Assembly (NCBI RefSeq): GCF_026391055.1
Contig: NZ_JAPLET010000017.1
Location: 124,001-188,000 of the forward strand
Source: Spirosoma sp.
Lineage (GTDB): Bacteria; Bacteroidota; Bacteroidia; Cytophagales; Spirosomataceae
Direction: 5' to 3'
Length of the DNA stretch: 64,000 nucleotides
Positions 42,349 to 50,033 of the stretch are shown here, one piece after another. Position numbers and translations under genes: made by a program. Positions within the stretch are counted from its first letter, which is position 1, and the number at the start of each line of letters is the position of its first letter. The notes beneath the pieces were generated by a model that saw only the letters and a program-made list of their open reading frames with translations, was not told the origin of the DNA and did not search any database.

Positions 42349-44570
42349 ACCTAACCACCGACAAGAAACTAATATCCGTTTTCAAAAACAAGTTTGATAA
42401 CGGACTAACAAAAGATGGCCAGCCAGACCCTAAACGTCTATCGGACATTGACATAAAAGAATTTTTAGAGGGCGTTCGTAATGGCGTCTGGCGCAAAGAA
42501 GTTGAATGGGTCCGCGAAGCCGCAGACAAAGCCATTTACGACAAACGTAAATCGACCGTACCTGGTGTAACCATTTGGGGTACGTTCATTATACGAAATG
42601 CGGGCAGATCAGACGTTCCAAGCGGGTTAATGTCGGTCGACCTTGACCACCTGGACGAAAGCGAAATACAGCGGGTTTTTAACCTGCTAAAAGCAGACCC
42701 GTACGTTTACGCTGTCTTTCGCTCGATTGGTGGTAAAGGGCTGTGCGTAATTTTCAGAGTCGATTACCAGCGCTGGTTAGAAAGCTTTGAAGGAATACGT
42801 ATATACCTGACCGAACAGCATGGTTTAGTTATGGGTTGGGATGCCAGTGTAAAAGACATTTGCCGTCTGCGGTTTGTGTCCTACGATCCTGACACCTACG
42901 TAAACTACAAAGCACAACTTTTTAAGCGGTACCCGCGAAAGGAGAAAAAAGAAGCGCCAAAACTGGCCTACACCCACACAGAAACGGACATACGGTATGT
43001 GCTGGACCAGATTCATGCCAGGGCGTTAGACCTTACCGGTTCGTACGAGGATTGGTTTAGAATCGGCTGGGCGCTGATTAGTCAGTATGGGGACGCAGCC
43101 AGGGGTATATTCCACGAAGTAAGCCAGTACCACCCGGGCTATGATTCCAACGACTGCGACAAAAAGTTTAACTACCTGGTAGCCACTCGGCCACACTCGA
43201 TCAAAATAGCCACGTTCTATTACTATTGTCGCCAGGCTGGTTTAGATACGTGTACGCCACAAACAAAGGAAGTTCAAAGCCTGGCCGCAATGTCGAAAAA
43301 GCAGAAGGTAAGTTTAACCTCTGCTCTTGATACGGTCCTTAAAATGACTGATATACCTGAAGACGTAGCCAAGCCCGTCTTAGAACAGGTATACGCCAGC
43401 ACAGAAGATTTCGCAACGCAAGAAACACTATTCGACCAGCTTGAACTGTTCCTTAAGCAAAATTACCCGATGCGTTATAATGAAGTACGGCGTGATTTTG
43501 AAGACAGTAACGGCACACCGATTGAAGACCACCACTACTATGCGATATACATGCATGCCCGGAAAGTATTGGGTGATAAAGTTCGGTATGAAGACATTTA
43601 TAAGATTATCCATTCCCGTACAATCTGTGAAATCTTCCACCCGTTCTTAACCTTTTTTCGTGAGCACAAGAACCGTAAACCAGTTGGTGTTATTCGAGCT
43701 TTGGCTGATACTATCGAATCAGACACCGGGTTTGGAGATGGTGAGTTCGAGCCAAATTATGTGTATATCTTCTTGCGTAAATGGCTTGTTGGTTTGATTG
43801 GTGCAATTTATGGTACACCATGCGATTTAGTACCGGTGCTAACCGGTTCAGATGGTATTGGTAAAACTTGGTTTTTCCGTCTAATTCTACCGGATGAATG
43901 GCGATCCTATTTTTTAGACTCCAAGTGGTTGCCTGGTAAAGATGAGGACGTTGATATGTGCAAAAACATCATTGCATTCAACGATGAGTTTAAGGGGCGA
44001 GATACTAAGGATATGGAACACTTTAAGGCACTAACGTCTAAAGAGTATTTCAGCGTTCGAGAAGTATACACTCGTAAATCAGTGAAGTTGCGACGACTGG
44101 CCGTTTTGTGCGCCACTAGCAATCACAAAGGTGTGATCAACGAGCCAGAATACAACCGCCGTATTGTTCCCATTAACGCATTATCCATCAATCACGCTGC
44201 TTATAATGCCATTGATAAGACTGACCTGATTATGGAAGCCTATCACGCTTATCAGAAAGGTGAACGCTATGTGCTAAGCAAGGAAGAAAGGGCTTTGCTA
44301 GGAAGCCAAACAGAAGAATTTTACAATAAGTCAATTGAACGCCAATTGATCGAGCAGCACCTGCAATTACCAACCGGTAAAGGCGGAGAGCAAGTCCAGT
44401 TTATGAGTACAATTGATATACTGGCAAGACTAGAGTTGAAATTGAATAGTCGAAAATTAGACGACCGAAAAGTAGGGCGTGAGCTACAAGCGTGTGGATT
44501 CATTCGTAAGCAGAAACGGACAACACATGGTAAACGTGAATGGGGCTATGATGTGATTGCCCTTGACTAA
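42345..44570 (+). CDS. VapE/BT4734-type primase-helicase
   Basis: 741 residues. The N-terminal BT4734-like (VirE N-terminal) primase-type domain runs to ~200 (PSGLMSVDLDHLDE, AVFRSIGGKGLCVIFRVD, KDICRLRFVSYDP). A PriCT-like segment at ~215-310 (SYEDWFRIGWALISQYGDAAR) is followed by a VapE/D5-type superfamily III helicase domain with Walker A GSDGIGKT at 501-508 and Walker B IIAFNDEFKG. Such proteins start replication of excised elements and are hallmark genes of phage satellites and Bacteroidota islands. It is directly followed by an array of GTCACC repeats that could be its origin. Confidence 0.88.
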   Translation: MNLTTDKKLISVFKNKFDNGLTKDGQPDPKRLSDIDIKEFLEGVRNGVWRKEVEWVREAADKAIYDKRKSTVPGVTIWGTFIIRNAGRSDVPSGLMSVDLDHLDESEIQRVFNLLKADPYVYAVFRSIGGKGLCVIFRVDYQRWLESFEGIRIYLTEQHGLVMGWDASVKDICRLRFVSYDPDTYVNYKAQLFKRYPRKEKKEAPKLAYTHTETDIRYVLDQIHARALDLTGSYEDWFRIGWALISQYGDAARGIFHEVSQYHPGYDSNDCDKKFNYLVATRPHSIKIATFYYYCRQAGLDTCTPQTKEVQSLAAMSKKQKVSLTSALDTVLKMTDIPEDVAKPVLEQVYASTEDFATQETLFDQLELFLKQNYPMRYNEVRRDFEDSNGTPIEDHHYYAIYMHARKVLGDKVRYEDIYKIIHSRTICEIFHPFLTFFREHKNRKPVGVIRALADTIESDTGFGDGEFEPNYVYIFLRKWLVGLIGAIYGTPCDLVPVLTGSDGIGKTWFFRLILPDEWRSYFLDSKWLPGKDEDVDMCKNIIAFNDEFKGRDTKDMEHFKALTSKEYFSVREVYTRKSVKLRRLAVLCATSNHKGVINEPEYNRRIVPINALSINHAAYNAIDKTDLIMEAYHAYQKGERYVLSKEERALLGSQTEEFYNKSIERQLIEQHLQLPTGKGGEQVQFMSTIDILARLELKLNSRKLDDRKVGRELQACGFIRKQKRTTHGKREWGYDVIALD

Positions 44571-44572
44571 CC

Positions 44573-44851
44573 GTCACCACCGTCACCGATTAGTCACCAA
44601 TAAAAAAGACGCAATGATGACAGTCAATAGGCTGTTTATCAAATCCTTAAGCCACTGTCACCATTGTCACTAGTAAAAATAATATATAAGTACAAGAGAC
44701 ATGTAAAAAGTAAGTACTTCACTACTCTTCTTACAATTCCACTTATATAGGACTTTTCAATACATACCAATGGTGACGGTGACAGATAAGGTAAATCTAC
44801 TGCAAGTCAGATACTTAACTGTCACCAATGAAGTTATAGGTTGTTGGTGAC
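44573..44851. repeat. GTCACC iteron-like array (candidate element origin)
   Basis: In the 304-bp gap after the primase gene the hexamer GTCACC occurs eight times: plus strand at 44573, 44582, 44593, 44657 and 44821, minus strand at 44772, 44778 and 44846, with a near copy GTCACT at 44666. Most are followed by AT or A. AT-rich sequence (AATATATAAG) lies between them. Such clusters next to a primase/helicase gene resemble SaPI-type origins. Confidence 0.55.
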
Positions 44852-44874
44852 ACTTCATAGAATTTTAAAATACC

Positions 44875-45192
44875 ATGAGAAGAGCACCCAAATTGCCCAT
44901 TTGTGAACACTACGAGATTTATAACGGCAATCCTGTCGCTGTACTGTTTAGGATTGAAGGGGCTAGTAAGACTTTGCCCTGCCCGTTTTGTGCAAAGAGC
45001 CACAAGCATGCTAGTGGTCCTGCTTACGACGGTCACCGAAACGATCACTGTGGCAGCAATATTACATATAAGAGCGTTCGGGGTTACCTCTATGAAGTAA
45101 AGCTAACACCTGATGAAATAACGGCGTCTGACGGTACTATTATCAAAAGAGAGCACGGCTACATAATCAGAACTATAAACCGAAAGCCTTAG
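44875..45192 (+). CDS. Small protein with possible zinc-binding Cys/His cluster
   Basis: 105 residues. A CPFCAKSHKH motif with further His and Cys residues (GPAYDGHRNDHCGSN) near residues 40-65 suggests a small metal-binding finger. The rest has no recognisable family. It follows the iteron-like region and precedes a TerS-like gene, and is probably an early element gene. Confidence 0.65.
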   Translation: MRRAPKLPICEHYEIYNGNPVAVLFRIEGASKTLPCPFCAKSHKHASGPAYDGHRNDHCGSNITYKSVRGYLYEVKLTPDEITASDGTIIKREHGYIIRTINRKP

Positions 45193-45242
45193 TAAAATCA
45201 AGGTGTAATTACCCACCAACAAACCACTAATTTAGTGATAAC

Positions 45243-45542
45243 ATGAAGTTTGAAAAAGGACATAAAAAGGTAGGCGGTCGCAAGACTGGGACCCAAAACA
45301 AAGCCACGACCGATATTAAAAGTAAGATTGCAGCATTAATAGATATGCGATTTGATGCCATTAATAGCGACCTGGACGACCTAGAACCAAAAGACCGGGT
45401 AACGGCCTATTTAAAACTATTAGAGTTTGTAATTCCTAAGCAGCGTGAGCAGAAGGTAGACCTATCGACATTGACAGATCAACAGATTGACGAACTCTTG
45501 AACAAGGCGTTGGCCAAAATTGACAATAATGAAACGACATGA
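45243..45542 (+). CDS. Small DNA-binding protein, possible terminase small subunit-like
   Basis: 99 residues. The basic N-terminus KGHKKVGGRKTGTQNKATTD is the kind of start seen in DUF5681/terminase-small-subunit-like proteins of Bacteroidota phages. A helical region follows and an acidic tail (LSTLTDQQIDELLNKALAKI). If it is a TerS, the element could redirect packaging by a helper phage; a plain DNA-binding role is equally compatible. It overlaps the next gene by 14 bp. Confidence 0.6.
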   Translation: MKFEKGHKKVGGRKTGTQNKATTDIKSKIAALIDMRFDAINSDLDDLEPKDRVTAYLKLLEFVIPKQREQKVDLSTLTDQQIDELLNKALAKIDNNETT

Positions 45543-45795
45543 AAAAATTGCTCTGCTCACCAAGCTTGTACAAGGGCAAGTTAATGAAGCCGTACGCCAA
45601 CGATTACGTGAGTCGCAGGAAAATGAAGCAATTATAGGGATTTTTAGCCCTGACAAAAACCCCCCTAGTCCGGACGATGAAATAGTCATTCAGGAAAGAG
45701 ATAAAGAAATTAGAATCCCGTATAAGGAATTAGACCAATACGCCTGGCGAAAAGGCATTTCGGTTATTTTCCTTCTGCCTGATAATCAACGCTAA
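45529..45795 (+). CDS. Small unknown protein, paralogue of the next gene (1 of 2)
   Basis: 88 residues from ATG at 45529. The N-terminus RHEKIALLTKLVQGQVNEAV aligns with RAEKLSLLSNLMQGNINPLV of the following protein, as do hydrophobic positions in the C-terminal half, so the two arose by duplication. No known family. Its stop and the next start overlap (TAATG). Confidence 0.65.
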   Translation: MKRHEKIALLTKLVQGQVNEAVRQRLRESQENEAIIGIFSPDKNPPSPDDEIVIQERDKEIRIPYKELDQYAWRKGISVIFLLPDNQR

Positions 45796-46082
45796 TGAAA
45801 AATCAAAGGCTAAATCGCGCCGAAAAGCTTTCCTTGTTATCGAACTTAATGCAGGGAAATATTAACCCATTGGTTCACCACAAGCAACAGGAAGATGAGG
45901 GAAGATTGATTTGTATACAATCCACTTCATTGGATGCTGGCGAATTGGTAACAAATATTTCGATGGATCGGCAATCCATGCCTGATATGAGCCGTAGCAC
46001 ATTTGAGGCATGGAAGAGCACCCTAGGGGTAAAAGGAGCCTTAGTCATCCATATTATTCGACGCCCAAAACTCACCCTGTAA
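45795..46082 (+). CDS. Small unknown protein, paralogue of the previous gene (2 of 2)
   Basis: 95 residues, coupled to its upstream paralogue by a one-base overlap. It shares the same ~20-residue N-terminal helix with it and diverges afterwards. The C-terminal VKGALVIHIIRRPKLTL corresponds in position to GISVIFLLPDNQR in the first copy. No family recognised; last gene of the left-half operon. Confidence 0.65.
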   Translation: MKNQRLNRAEKLSLLSNLMQGNINPLVHHKQQEDEGRLICIQSTSLDAGELVTNISMDRQSMPDMSRSTFEAWKSTLGVKGALVIHIIRRPKLTL

Positions 46083-46811
46083 GAGTATTAAAATCGAGTT
46101 GTGATGAGAACGATCTATATCTTACGATGGCAGTACGTTTACTTAAACGGGCAAATTTCCACACACTTGTAAATTCACCACACACTTTGTTCTTAGTGCA
46201 ACTTACTGGAAACTAGCCAATTAACCCAAACCTCACACTTACACACTTAATTTTGAAACTTGCAGCCTCTATATACATACACTGTATAATAGCTATATGT
46301 ATTAGCTGTTCAGTTCTTATGTATATACGAGTTTATAAGTGTGTAAGTGTGAGGTGTACAGATAAGTAGTTAATAAACAACCTATTACGACCACACACTT
46401 TATAAATTTGTAAGTGTGTAAGTGTGTGGTTACAATAGCCCTTTTATGGCCAGCACTGCAAGCGTTATCCAGCCAGCTTGCCGCAGCTTCTTACCAGCCT
46501 AGGTACGCCCCTCATACCTGGCCACTTTATCAGCCAGCGGTTTGTTCAGCGCTTCAGCGGTTACCGCCCTGGCTGCGTTTTCGTCCCTATCAGTCACTAA
46601 AACAGCTATGACAGTATCTTTTCTGGCCAGCTTACTGTTCGCTTCCTATAGCGCAGATTTTAGGCCATTTATAGCAGTTCGGCCAGACTCCCATAAACCG
46701 TTCGATCTATAACTAATTTACTTGAATCGATTGATCGAATGGTAAAAATTAGTCGTGACTTCGTATTTATCCAAAGTCTAAATACTATATTTACTACACT
46801 AATGTATAGTT
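46083..46811. other. Intergenic region with AAGTGTG repeat array and a possible gene remnant
   Basis: A 729-bp gap. 46159-46429 holds the CACACTT repeat array described separately. A stop-free minus-strand frame of ~50 codons ending at 46499 contains VIAVLVTDRDENAARAV but has no start codon, so it may be a remnant of a gene. The local stretch 46430-46640 is more GC-rich than the rest of the element. Confidence 0.35.
46159..46429. repeat. CACACTT / AAGTGTG repeat array with 19-bp inverted copies
   Basis: CCTCACACTTACACACTTA at 46231-46249 is the exact reverse complement of 46336-46354, and a near copy, TAAGTGTGTAAGTGTGTGG, lies at 46411-46429. Shorter CCACACACTT copies lie at 46159, 46178 and 46391. 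The spacing and AT-rich interior (46250-46335) fit a second replication origin, a plasmid-type iteron region or a strong operator cluster. Confidence 0.6.
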
Positions 46812-47018
46812 ATGTCAGAGATAAAACAGGCAGTTGGGCAACTTATTCGCCAGACTCGAAAAGCAAAAGGACTAACCCAGAAGGAACTTGGCGAAAAATT
46901 AGGCGTAGGTGAACCTACAGTAAACGGCTACGAAGGTGGTAAGCAAAACTTGACAATAGAAACTCTACAAAAGATAGCCGATGCTTTAGGCGTTGAAGTT
47001 GGGGCCTTTTTTAAGTAA
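46812..47018 (+). CDS. XRE-family (Cro/CI-type) regulator
   Basis: 68 residues, essentially one HTH_3 domain: IRQTRKAKGLTQKELGEKLG and EPTVNGYEGGKQNLTIETL, ending in GVEVGAFF. Single-domain repressors of this type keep mobile elements quiescent or act as antitoxins. It stands alone between two noncoding stretches. It could be a HipB-like partner for the HipA-type kinase encoded 4 kb away, but the distance argues for element control. Confidence 0.88.
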   Translation: MSEIKQAVGQLIRQTRKAKGLTQKELGEKLGVGEPTVNGYEGGKQNLTIETLQKIADALGVEVGAFFK

Positions 47019-47109
47019 AATATTTTTTACCCAAAAACTTGCCATATATAAGAAGTTTCTTTAACATTGTATTATCAATGGGGATGAAAGTTACCCCTTC
47101 AAATAAAAA

Positions 47110-47148
47110 GCCCCTGTGCTGAGACCTGGACAGTTGCAGCATCGGGGC
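47110..47148 (-). terminator. Minus-strand hairpin terminator without an obvious gene
   Basis: GCCCCTGTGCTG (47110-47121) pairs with 47137-47148 with one mismatch and one G-T pair. On the minus strand it is followed by CTTTTTATTTG, a rho-independent signature. No minus-strand gene lies upstream of it, so it could end an antisense or small RNA covering the neighbouring gene. Confidence 0.5.
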
Positions 47149-47176
47149 ATGTACAACACTCTAACTTCTAATTATT

Positions 47177-47575
47177 ATGTGCACGGAACAAAATTACGTG
47201 GGTAAGGGAGATTCTGCAAACGATTCTGAGCAATCGGTAAATACAGCCTCTTCAATTCTTTCGACGGCTGACAACCAGCCAAACTATACCCAAAACATTG
47301 TATTTAACCGCCAGGTCCGCGAAGATCAAACAAAGCTGGTAGCTTTAGTTAGGAACTTCATGGACTGCCATGGTGCTTCTAGTCCTATTGGAGTAGTAAA
47401 TGACCTTCTTTATCGCTGGCTAACTTCACCATCTACCGATGTAGCACTAGATGTGAATCGCACTCAATTACTCGTAGCTCAACAATTGATTAACTTCTTA
47501 ACTGAGTTGTCTGAAAGTGCTGCAAGGTTAGATACCACTAATGACCAGTTCGAAAGAGCAAGAGAGGCAATGTAA
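47177..47575 (+). CDS. Unknown element protein (132 aa)
   Basis: 132 residues, no recognised family. A polar, Ser/Asn-rich N-terminus (~1-45) precedes a helical region with QTKLVALVRNFMDCHGASSP and LLVAQQLINFLTELSESA. The size and composition resemble small accessory or relaxosome-type proteins of Bacteroidota elements, but I cannot assign a function. A bidirectional terminator separates it from the second integrase. Confidence 0.6.
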   Translation: MCTEQNYVGKGDSANDSEQSVNTASSILSTADNQPNYTQNIVFNRQVREDQTKLVALVRNFMDCHGASSPIGVVNDLLYRWLTSPSTDVALDVNRTQLLVAQQLINFLTELSESAARLDTTNDQFERAREAM

Positions 47576-47612
47576 GTAGCTTTGACAAGTGACTGTAGGA
47601 AATATATCCCTG

Positions 47613-47652
47613 GCTACATCTAATTATATAGCCAGGGATATAATTTTGATTG
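47613..47652. terminator. Bidirectional hairpin terminator
   Basis: TATATCCCTGGCTA (47613-47626) pairs perfectly with 47639-47652 around a 12-nt loop, with ATTTT downstream on the plus strand. It separates the 132-residue gene from the second integrase. Confidence 0.75.
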
Positions 47653-47760
47653 TCAGTTATTTACAAATCAAGATGGCACTTGTAATTATGTCTATCAATT
47701 TGTTAGTTAGCGTTCAAGACGCTTCAACTAGCTAAATGATAAGCATAATTTTCTTTAAGT

Positions 47761-49116
47761 ATGCCAGTTTCTTATAATATAGAACTGAATAGCAGACCTG
47801 ATTCAAAAGGAAGGTCATCAGTGTTCATTCGCTTACATCTAAAGGGACAAAAGCCAGGGCGAGTACTTACTACTGTAAGAATAGAAAATGCTTCAAAGTA
47901 TTGGAGTCCTAAGCAAAAGTGGACGAGATGGATAATTGGCCACCCCAATCGAGAAGCATTAAACCAAGAAATTCTTTACGAACACGACCGTATTAAGAAG
48001 CAGGTCCAAGCCTGGCAGGATGCGGAAACGTCAGGGACTATTTTAACACCTGGCCAGCTAGCCGAACGGTTTAGGGCTGGTTCATCGGACCTGTATTTTG
48101 ATTGGGTAGATAAGGTTTTAGAGGACGTAAAAGAACAAGCCTACGCTACCTACATAGGAAAGCGTAGTGCTGTCAATGCGTTTAAAAGTTGGGCTGGCGA
48201 AAGTCTACCGCTGGCGTCCGTCACACCGGTCTTAATACGATCCTTTCAGGATTATCTAATAAAGACACCGATAGCATATGGCGGTAAGCGTAAAGGATCA
48301 ACCATAAACAAGATGCTGGAACGGCTAGACATCATTCATAAAGCCGTATTGGTTAAAACCGGAGTTTCACCTAAAAAAGCGGCTTTTCTTTCACCCTGGA
48401 ATGATGTAAATGAACTGGCTGAACTAAAGCCACGAAAAGCCAAATTAACAGAAACCACTATCCAAGACGTAGCAGCGCTGGCGGTCAACACTACCCGCAG
48501 ACGGGTAACACCCGTAGGAGCGTTTCAAATTTGGATGCTGGAACACGTTTTAGCAGGTATGCGGTTTTCCGATGTCTTGTTTTTACGCTACCAAAACTTT
48601 ACACTGGATCAAGATGGCAATCCGATACACTTGCGCTATGAAATGTTGAAGACTGGAAACGTCGTTAACATTCCCGTTCTTGACGAAGGCAGGGCGTTAA
48701 TGAAACGATACTGGAACGAGAAAGCTAGTCCTACAGCTTTTATTTTACCTTACTTGGATGATACCCGGCCCTACGCTAAAATCTTTACGCACGAACAATA
48801 CAAACAGGCTCCTTTTGAAGTCAAGCGCAGGTTGTATAATGATAATGCACACTGGAACCGCCAGGTAAACCTATGTCTGCGAGAGGTAAAAAAAGCTGCG
48901 GGTTTGCCTGAGAAGCTGACAAATCATAACGCTAGGCATAGCTTTGCAGACCTGGCCAGGCGAGTGATGGAACAAGATGTAAGTCTAACAATGTACGATA
49001 TTCAGAAAATGCTAGGACATAGCAGTCTTGTCACCACTGAAATATATACTAAATCACTTCAAGAGCCAGATTCTACAAAAGCTATAAATGCAATATTCAA
49101 TCGAAAAAAGAAGTGA
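47761..49116 (+). CDS. Second tyrosine recombinase
   Basis: 451 residues. The SAM-like core-binding region (~110-215) is followed by a catalytic domain with Arg268 (LAGMRFSD), His389-x-x-Arg392 (NHNARHSF), His420 (MLGHSSL) and Tyr429 (TTEIYTKSL); all catalytic residues are present. It is distinct in sequence from the first integrase and sits in the middle of the element. Either it belonged to a second element nested here, or it serves inversion or resolution. A word similar to the first integrase's upstream repeat (CCATTCCATACACATT) lies just downstream at 49150. Confidence 0.93.
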   Translation: MPVSYNIELNSRPDSKGRSSVFIRLHLKGQKPGRVLTTVRIENASKYWSPKQKWTRWIIGHPNREALNQEILYEHDRIKKQVQAWQDAETSGTILTPGQLAERFRAGSSDLYFDWVDKVLEDVKEQAYATYIGKRSAVNAFKSWAGESLPLASVTPVLIRSFQDYLIKTPIAYGGKRKGSTINKMLERLDIIHKAVLVKTGVSPKKAAFLSPWNDVNELAELKPRKAKLTETTIQDVAALAVNTTRRRVTPVGAFQIWMLEHVLAGMRFSDVLFLRYQNFTLDQDGNPIHLRYEMLKTGNVVNIPVLDEGRALMKRYWNEKASPTAFILPYLDDTRPYAKIFTHEQYKQAPFEVKRRLYNDNAHWNRQVNLCLREVKKAAGLPEKLTNHNARHSFADLARRVMEQDVSLTMYDIQKMLGHSSLVTTEIYTKSLQEPDSTKAINAIFNRKKK

Positions 49117-49382
49117 AGTAGAGTTACCTTTCCCACTATTGCTTTACAACCATTCCATACACATTAAAGCTACAAACCGCATAACAAATTATCCTACAGT
49201 TATTTATGCGTTCTCTAATGTAGCCTGCGAAGTAACGCAACCTCAATCGATTTGTGTTTAAAGAGGTCAATGGTCTACAGTTATTGCCCTTAAGCTTTCA
49301 AATATTGATCTTTTACGCCTTCCTATACTTAAGTTAGATCGAAAGTCAACATTATGAGCATTCCAAAAACATGATTTTTAAT

Positions 49383-50033
49383 TTAAAGAAGTTCAATCTT
49401 TACGAATGCTTTCCGCAAAGATTCCTTTTTTTCAGTACTGTGGACTCGCAAGCGTATGTTTCCTTCATAGGTATTAAATACATTTGAATGAACTCTTTTA
49501 ACCTGACCAACCTTTTGGTTTTCATAACTTACTATAATCTGTTGCTCAAGGCCATCTTCGGAAGTTTTTCTTTCCCAAGTTAATTGATCCCCTTCAGCTA
49601 AAAGAGCACCCGGAAGTAGGCTTAAATCAATTAGATCTGTTATAAAAGTGAGTCCTTTTCTTGGGTGAAAATCAGCTAAAAATTCAAAGTTATCAGTAGG
49701 CAACATGGCCTGAGTAAAAGCCAGAGTAGCTAACCTATCTTCAAGTATTGATTCACTTATCTCCCAAAATTTAAAAACTGGCGATGTTTTGTAGCGTGAT
49801 TTTGGAGTAAGTCGCTGAGCGAATATTTCTAAAACGTATTCATCGTAGGTTTTAGAAGTATCACGAAATTCTATGTAAGGAAAAAATCCTCTACGAGCGG
49901 CTTTCATTACCTCATCATATATATATGAAAAAGTAAGCTTATCAGCTTGCTTGGTAATTAGCCCAATAAGATATCTGTCTTCTGAAGTAGGTGGCCTCCA
50001 GCCAAGATAAATGCTACTAAAAGCCTCTTTCAT
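49383..50033 (-). CDS. HIRAN-domain protein, partner of the HipA-like kinase
   Basis: 216 residues. The N-terminal ~120 residues (EDRYLIGLITKQADKLTFSY) resemble the first subdomain of HipA-type N-termini. The C-terminal part (about 125-200) fits a HIRAN domain: LLPGALLAEGDQLTWERK, then IIVSYENQKVGQVKRVHSNVF. HIRAN domains bind ssDNA ends in helicases such as HLTF. Translation is coupled to the kinase gene (ATGA overlap). This looks like a HipA protein split into a small subunit plus kinase, as in HipS-HipT, with an added HIRAN module. Confidence 0.7.
   Translation of the reverse strand: MKEAFSSIYLGWRPPTSEDRYLIGLITKQADKLTFSYIYDEVMKAARRGFFPYIEFRDTSKTYDEYVLEIFAQRLTPKSRYKTSPVFKFWEISESILEDRLATLAFTQAMLPTDNFEFLADFHPRKGLTFITDLIDLSLLPGALLAEGDQLTWERKTSEDGLEQQIIVSYENQKVGQVKRVHSNVFNTYEGNIRLRVHSTEKKESLRKAFVKIELL

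Noticed and set aside
46414..46611. A 65-codon plus-strand frame in the GC-richer part of the repeat gap
   Set aside because: It begins within the repeat array without an ATG context and shows no family; the minus strand of the same stretch is at least as protein-like.
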